This document shows, piece by piece, positions 7,341 to 9,784 of a DNA stretch of 9,784 nucleotides. The stretch is from Gammaproteobacteria bacterium (GTDB lineage Bacteria; Pseudomonadota; Gammaproteobacteria; SZUA-152): NCBI GenBank assembly GCA_003229995.1, contig QIGJ01000226.1:1-9784 (forward strand), read 5' to 3'. Below the pieces are notes generated by a model that saw only the letters and a program-made list of their open reading frames with translations, searched no databases and was not told the origin of the DNA. Position 1 is the stretch's first letter, and every line of letters starts with the position of its first letter. A program made the position numbers and the translations under genes.

Positions 7341-8135
7341 ATGAAACAGTACCTTGATTTAATGCGCCATGTTTATGCAAACGGCACCCTCAAAACTGAC
7401 CGCACCGGCACTGGCACCCGCAGCGTTTTTGGTTACCAGATGCGCTTTGATCTGGCCGAAGGCTTTCCCATGGTCACCACCAAAAAACTGCACCTGCGTT
7501 CCATTATTCACGAACTGCTGTGGTTTTTGAAAGGTGATACCAACATCCAGTACCTGAAAGACAACGGAGTAAAAATCTGGGATGAATGGGCCGATGAAAA
7601 TGGCAACCTTGGGCCAGTGTACGGTTCCCAATGGCGCAGCTGGCCCACCGCCGATGGCCGCCACGTTGACCAAATCAGTCAGGTGATCACACAAATCAAA
7701 AACAACCCCGATTCACGCCGCCTCATCGTCTCCGCCTGGAACGTGGGGGAAATTGACAACATGGCCCTACCGCCCTGCCACGCCTTTTTCCAGTTTTATG
7801 TGGCCGACGGCAAGCTTTCCTGCCAACTCTATCAACGCAGTGCCGATATCTTCCTCGGCGTACCGTTCAACATTGCCTCCTACGCACTGTTAACAATGAT
7901 GATGGCGCAAGTCACCGGACTACAGCCCGGTGACTTTATCCACACCTTGGGCGACGCACATCTGTATTCCAACCATCTGGAACAAACCAAACAACAACTC
8001 GCACGTACCCCTCTGCCCCTGCCCACGTTAAAAATGAATACCCACATCGATGACCTGTTTGTTTTTACCTTTGATGATTTTGCAGTGATCGACTATCAAT
8101 CCCATGAACACATCAAAGCTCCCATCGCCGTATGA
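7341..8135 (+). CDS. thyA: Thymidylate synthase
   Basis: ThyA methylates dUMP to dTMP using 5,10-methylene-tetrahydrofolate, releasing dihydrofolate. It acts in the cytoplasm as a homodimer. The product has 264 residues, the same length as E. coli ThyA, and key residues fall at the same numbers: R21, E58, catalytic C146 in [12 protein letters not shown]169 and N177 in the [13 protein letters not shown] block, and H207 and Y209 in GDAHLYSNH. The C-terminus is PIAV, consistent with the family's closing tail. ATG 7341 is preceded by the purine-rich GAGAGAG (7330-7336). Its TGA overlaps the folA start (ATGA), coupling production of the enzyme that makes dihydrofolate to the one that recycles it. 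Confidence 0.98.
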   Translation: MKQYLDLMRHVYANGTLKTDRTGTGTRSVFGYQMRFDLAEGFPMVTTKKLHLRSIIHELLWFLKGDTNIQYLKDNGVKIWDEWADENGNLGPVYGSQWRSWPTADGRHVDQISQVITQIKNNPDSRRLIVSAWNVGEIDNMALPPCHAFFQFYVADGKLSCQLYQRSADIFLGVPFNIASYALLTMMMAQVTGLQPGDFIHTLGDAHLYSNHLEQTKQQLARTPLPLPTLKMNTHIDDLFVFTFDDFAVIDYQSHEHIKAPIAV

Positions 8136-8632
8136 ACCTGTCACTGATCTGGGCCATGGCTGATAACCGCGTCATCGGTATCGAAAACCGCCTCCCGTGG
8201 AAACTGCCTGCGGACATGAAATGGTTTCGACAAAACACCATGGGCAAACCCATTATCATGGGTCGTCTGACCTTTGAATCCTTTGGTGCAAAACCTCTAC
8301 CCGGTCGACGTAACATCATTATTAGCCGAAACCCCGCGTACACTACGGATGGTATAGAGATCTATACCTCGCTTGAGGATGCCTTGCAATCCACACAGGA
8401 CAACGAAGAAACCATGATCATTGGTGGCATGTCATTATACAAACAAGCTCTGCCGCTCGCCGACCGCCTTTATATGACGCTAATACACGCCAATAATGTT
8501 GAAGGGGATGCTTGGTTCCCGGAATTTGATGTCCATGAGTGGCAAGAAACGGCACGCAGTGATTTTCCAGGGGACGAAAAAAATCCTCACGCATACAGTT
8601 TTATCACACTGGACAAACAACCGGGAGTCTAA
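8132..8632 (+). CDS. folA: Dihydrofolate reductase
   Basis: FolA reduces dihydrofolate to tetrahydrofolate with NADPH, closing the cycle opened by ThyA, and is the target of trimethoprim. The 166-residue product (E. coli 159) has the N-terminal [12 protein letters not shown] strand and loop and [14 protein letters not shown], with W23 and the catalytic D28. It also has the cofactor-binding GRLTFESFG (44-52), [11 protein letters not shown] (56-66), IIGGMSLY (96-103), and T116 in LYMTLIHA. The loop GDAWFPEFD (125-133) is also typical. The second glycine-rich motif reads GGMSLY, a mild variant of the usual GGAxLY. It overlaps thyA by 4 bp and is followed after 4 bp by the split-barrel gene. Confidence 0.97.
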   Translation: MNLSLIWAMADNRVIGIENRLPWKLPADMKWFRQNTMGKPIIMGRLTFESFGAKPLPGRRNIIISRNPAYTTDGIEIYTSLEDALQSTQDNEETMIIGGMSLYKQALPLADRLYMTLIHANNVEGDAWFPEFDVHEWQETARSDFPGDEKNPHAYSFITLDKQPGV

Positions 8633-8636
8633 ACTC

Positions 8637-9173
8637 ATGGGCAAACAATATGATGCAATACCTGAAAAATTAAATGCTTTTATCACGGCTCAGAAAATAT
8701 TTTTTGTCGGCACTGCGGGAGGCGCAGGGAAAGTCAATGTCTCCCCCAAAGGCATGGACAGCTTTCGCATCATTGATGAGCACACTGTGCACTGGCTCAA
8801 TGTTACTGGCAGTGGCAACGAAACCGCCGCACACGTACTTGAAAATCAGCGCATGACCATCATGTTCTGCGCCTTCGAAGACAAACCGATGATTCTGCGA
8901 CTTTATGGCATGGCTTCAATGACACAGCCTCAGGATCCCGAATGGGAACAAGATAACCAGCACTTTCCCGATTTGCCGGGAGCCCGACAAATTTTCACAC
9001 TCAACATTGATTTGGTACAAAGCTCCTGTGGCATGGCTGTACCCTTTTATGACTATCAAGACGAACGAAATCAACTTAATCACTGGGCAGAAGTAAAAGG
9101 CACACAAGGTATCGAACAATACCGGAAAGACAAAAATGCCGTCAGTCTTGACGGAAAACCTACGGGTATCTAA
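8637..9173 (+). CDS. Pyridoxamine 5'-phosphate oxidase-like FMN-binding split-barrel protein
   Basis: A 178-residue protein of the pyridoxamine 5'-phosphate oxidase-related family, expected to bind a flavin in a split beta-barrel. It carries the family sequence in order: FFVGTAG (22-28), KVNVSPKGMDSFRI (32-45), WLNVTGSGNETAAHV (53-67), NQRMTIMFCAFE (70-81) and LRLYG (87-91). The C-terminal block SSCGMAVPFYDYQDER (129-144) is followed by KNAVSLDGKPTG (166-177). The reaction is unknown; relatives are uncharacterised oxidoreductases. GGGAG (8623-8627) sits nine bases before ATG 8637. A longer in-frame reading from 8496 would overlap folA by 137 bp and is rejected. The gene follows folA by 4 bp, so it is likely in the same operon, though a folate link is only suggested by position. 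Confidence 0.88.
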   Translation: MGKQYDAIPEKLNAFITAQKIFFVGTAGGAGKVNVSPKGMDSFRIIDEHTVHWLNVTGSGNETAAHVLENQRMTIMFCAFEDKPMILRLYGMASMTQPQDPEWEQDNQHFPDLPGARQIFTLNIDLVQSSCGMAVPFYDYQDERNQLNHWAEVKGTQGIEQYRKDKNAVSLDGKPTGI

Positions 9174-9187
9174 GAAATTATCGAGTC

Positions 9188-9311
9188 TATACCCGTAGCG
9201 ATTGAGATTTAGGTCGTGTGCATACCTTATTTTTCTCCATAGCTGCGTTGGACGAAGACGGGGGCTGAAGATGAGATGCAAACAGGGAAGTTATTACGCG
9301 CTCATTCCTAA
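9188..9311 (-). repeat. Dispersed repeat copy C (compact LE + RE form)
   Basis: On the minus strand this starts at TTAGGAATGAGCGCGTAATA (9311-9292), runs through AACTTCCCTGTTT, then CCAACGCAGCTATGGAG, and ends with the RE motif (9214-9188, ACCTAAATCTCAATCG...GGGTATA). At 124 bp it is the most compact two-ended copy in the window and shows the family consensus best. It begins 14 bp after the stop codon of the split-barrel gene, so it forms the 3' untranslated region of that operon. Confidence 0.7.
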
Positions 9312-9599
9312 GTAGTGCCAGCCCGAAAACTCCGGAAACAAACCACGCTTTCGGGCGAGGTTAATTCACTTTTCGGAGATCAGTGACGCGGCCTGCACAC
9401 TCATTACACCTAGCTTTATACACATCCTTACGGCTATGCACACAGGTTCATTTCCAGACAGCTGGCTACTCTCTCTGGGTGGGATTTGCGTGTAATTTAT
9501 ACACTCACCCACTGGGTAACTTAATCCAATTTCACTGCTTCCTTGCAGATCCCAAGGATCTGGATTTAACTTGACACGAAATTGCTTTTGTTAGCTGCT
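9312..9599. other. Structured intergenic region without a confident gene
   Basis: This 288-bp stretch lies between repeat copy C and the toxin gene. It holds several inverted repeats: GCCCGAAA (9321-9328) with TTTCGGGC (9349-9356, 20-nt loop); TGGGTG (9476-9481) with CACCCA (9506-9511) enclosing GTGTA/TACAC (9490-9504); and AGATCC/GGATCT (9547-9561, 3-nt loop). A 63-codon plus-strand frame at 9383-9574 has no clear ribosome binding site; its C-terminal half (WVGFACNLYTHPLGN) looks somewhat protein-like but matches no family I can name. No T-tract follows the hairpins. Confidence 0.45.
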
Positions 9600-9784
9600 T
9601 TAATGCTCAAACATTTCCTGTAAACAGGAACAAAGTTCCACTTGTGTTTTGGCGCTAATCGTTCCCAGACGTTTTACTAACCTGGATTTATCGATGGCTC
9701 TTATTTGATCAAGCAAAACCAACCCACTTTTCCCCTTGAATCTACACTTAATACGACACGGAAACTCAAAACCCTTTGTTGTCA
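9600..9784 (-). CDS. MazF/PemK-like toxin, C-terminal part (5' end outside the window)
   Basis: The frame read from 9782 down to TAA at 9602-9600 gives 60 residues. They start TTKGFEFPCRIK, then KGKSGLVLLDQIRAIDKSRL (residues 16-35), VKRLG, and end LQEMFEH. The strings GLVLLDQIR and IDKSRLVKRLG are typical of the C-terminal half of MazF/PemK-type endoribonucleases, which cleave mRNA at short sequence sites and are normally paired with a small antitoxin encoded just upstream. The N-terminal half with the active-site arginine, and any antitoxin gene, would lie beyond 9784. The frame is intact to its stop, so nothing suggests a pseudogene within the visible part. Confidence 0.82.
   Translation of the reverse strand, partial: TTKGFEFPCRIKCRFKGKSGLVLLDQIRAIDKSRLVKRLGTISAKTQVELCSCLQEMFEH

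Noticed and set aside
8496..8636. 47-residue N-terminal extension of the split-barrel protein
   Set aside because: It lies inside folA, the extra residues are not family-like, and ATG 8637 has a good SD.
9383..9574. 63-codon plus-strand open frame as an annotated gene
   Set aside because: It has no clear ribosome binding site, overlaps inverted repeats and has no family I can name; kept as a finding, not a gene call.
9312..9605. Integron attC site next to the toxin gene
   Set aside because: I could not find a matching RYYYAAC/GTTRRRY pair with the required spacing; the CTAAC near the toxin stop has no partner.

Overview
The window looks like chromosomal DNA of a gammaproteobacterium of moderate GC content. 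The evidence is the lgt-thyA-folA order, the E. coli-like 264-residue thymidylate synthase, and the classical TauABC/SsuABC-type transporter. The lineage cannot be named more closely from this sequence alone. The gene blocks are separated by copies of a short dispersed repeat family.

Layout: (1) 1-760 has no gene and is packed with repeats: a two-ended copy at 53-272, a 294-bp inverted-repeat element at 305-598, and a third copy ending at 724. (2) 761-2287 (+) encodes an exported protein made of seven SBBP-type repeats, probably a seven-bladed beta-propeller, followed by a good hairpin terminator at 2314-2348. (3) 6127-2347 (-) is a co-directional block. It starts with an FHA-domain class III nucleotide cyclase, followed by the binding protein, ATPase and permease of a NitT/TauT-family ABC importer. 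A 127-bp repeat copy fills the gap between the cyclase stop and the binding-protein start. (4) 6449-9173 (+) is a compact housekeeping operon: lgt (lipoprotein diacylglyceryl transferase), thyA, folA (coupled by an ATGA overlap) and a pyridoxamine 5'-phosphate oxidase-like split-barrel protein. (5) 9174-9784 holds another repeat copy (9188-9311), a structured intergenic stretch, and on the minus strand the C-terminal 60 residues of a MazF/PemK-like toxin that runs off the window.

How the parts work together: ThyA turns methylene-tetrahydrofolate into dihydrofolate and FolA reduces it back, so their coupling is metabolic as well as translational. The three transporter proteins form one uptake system of unknown substrate. 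The cyclase upstream may share its transcription, but a functional link is only inferred.

The least ordinary content is the repeat family. Two end types, called LE and RE here, occur as LE+RE (53-272 and 9188-9311), inverted LE/LE (5051-5177) and inverted RE/RE (305-598). One copy supplies the stop codon of the cyclase and abuts the ribosome binding site of the binding protein. A homopolymer at the signal peptide of the propeller gene also suggests a slippage-sensitive start.
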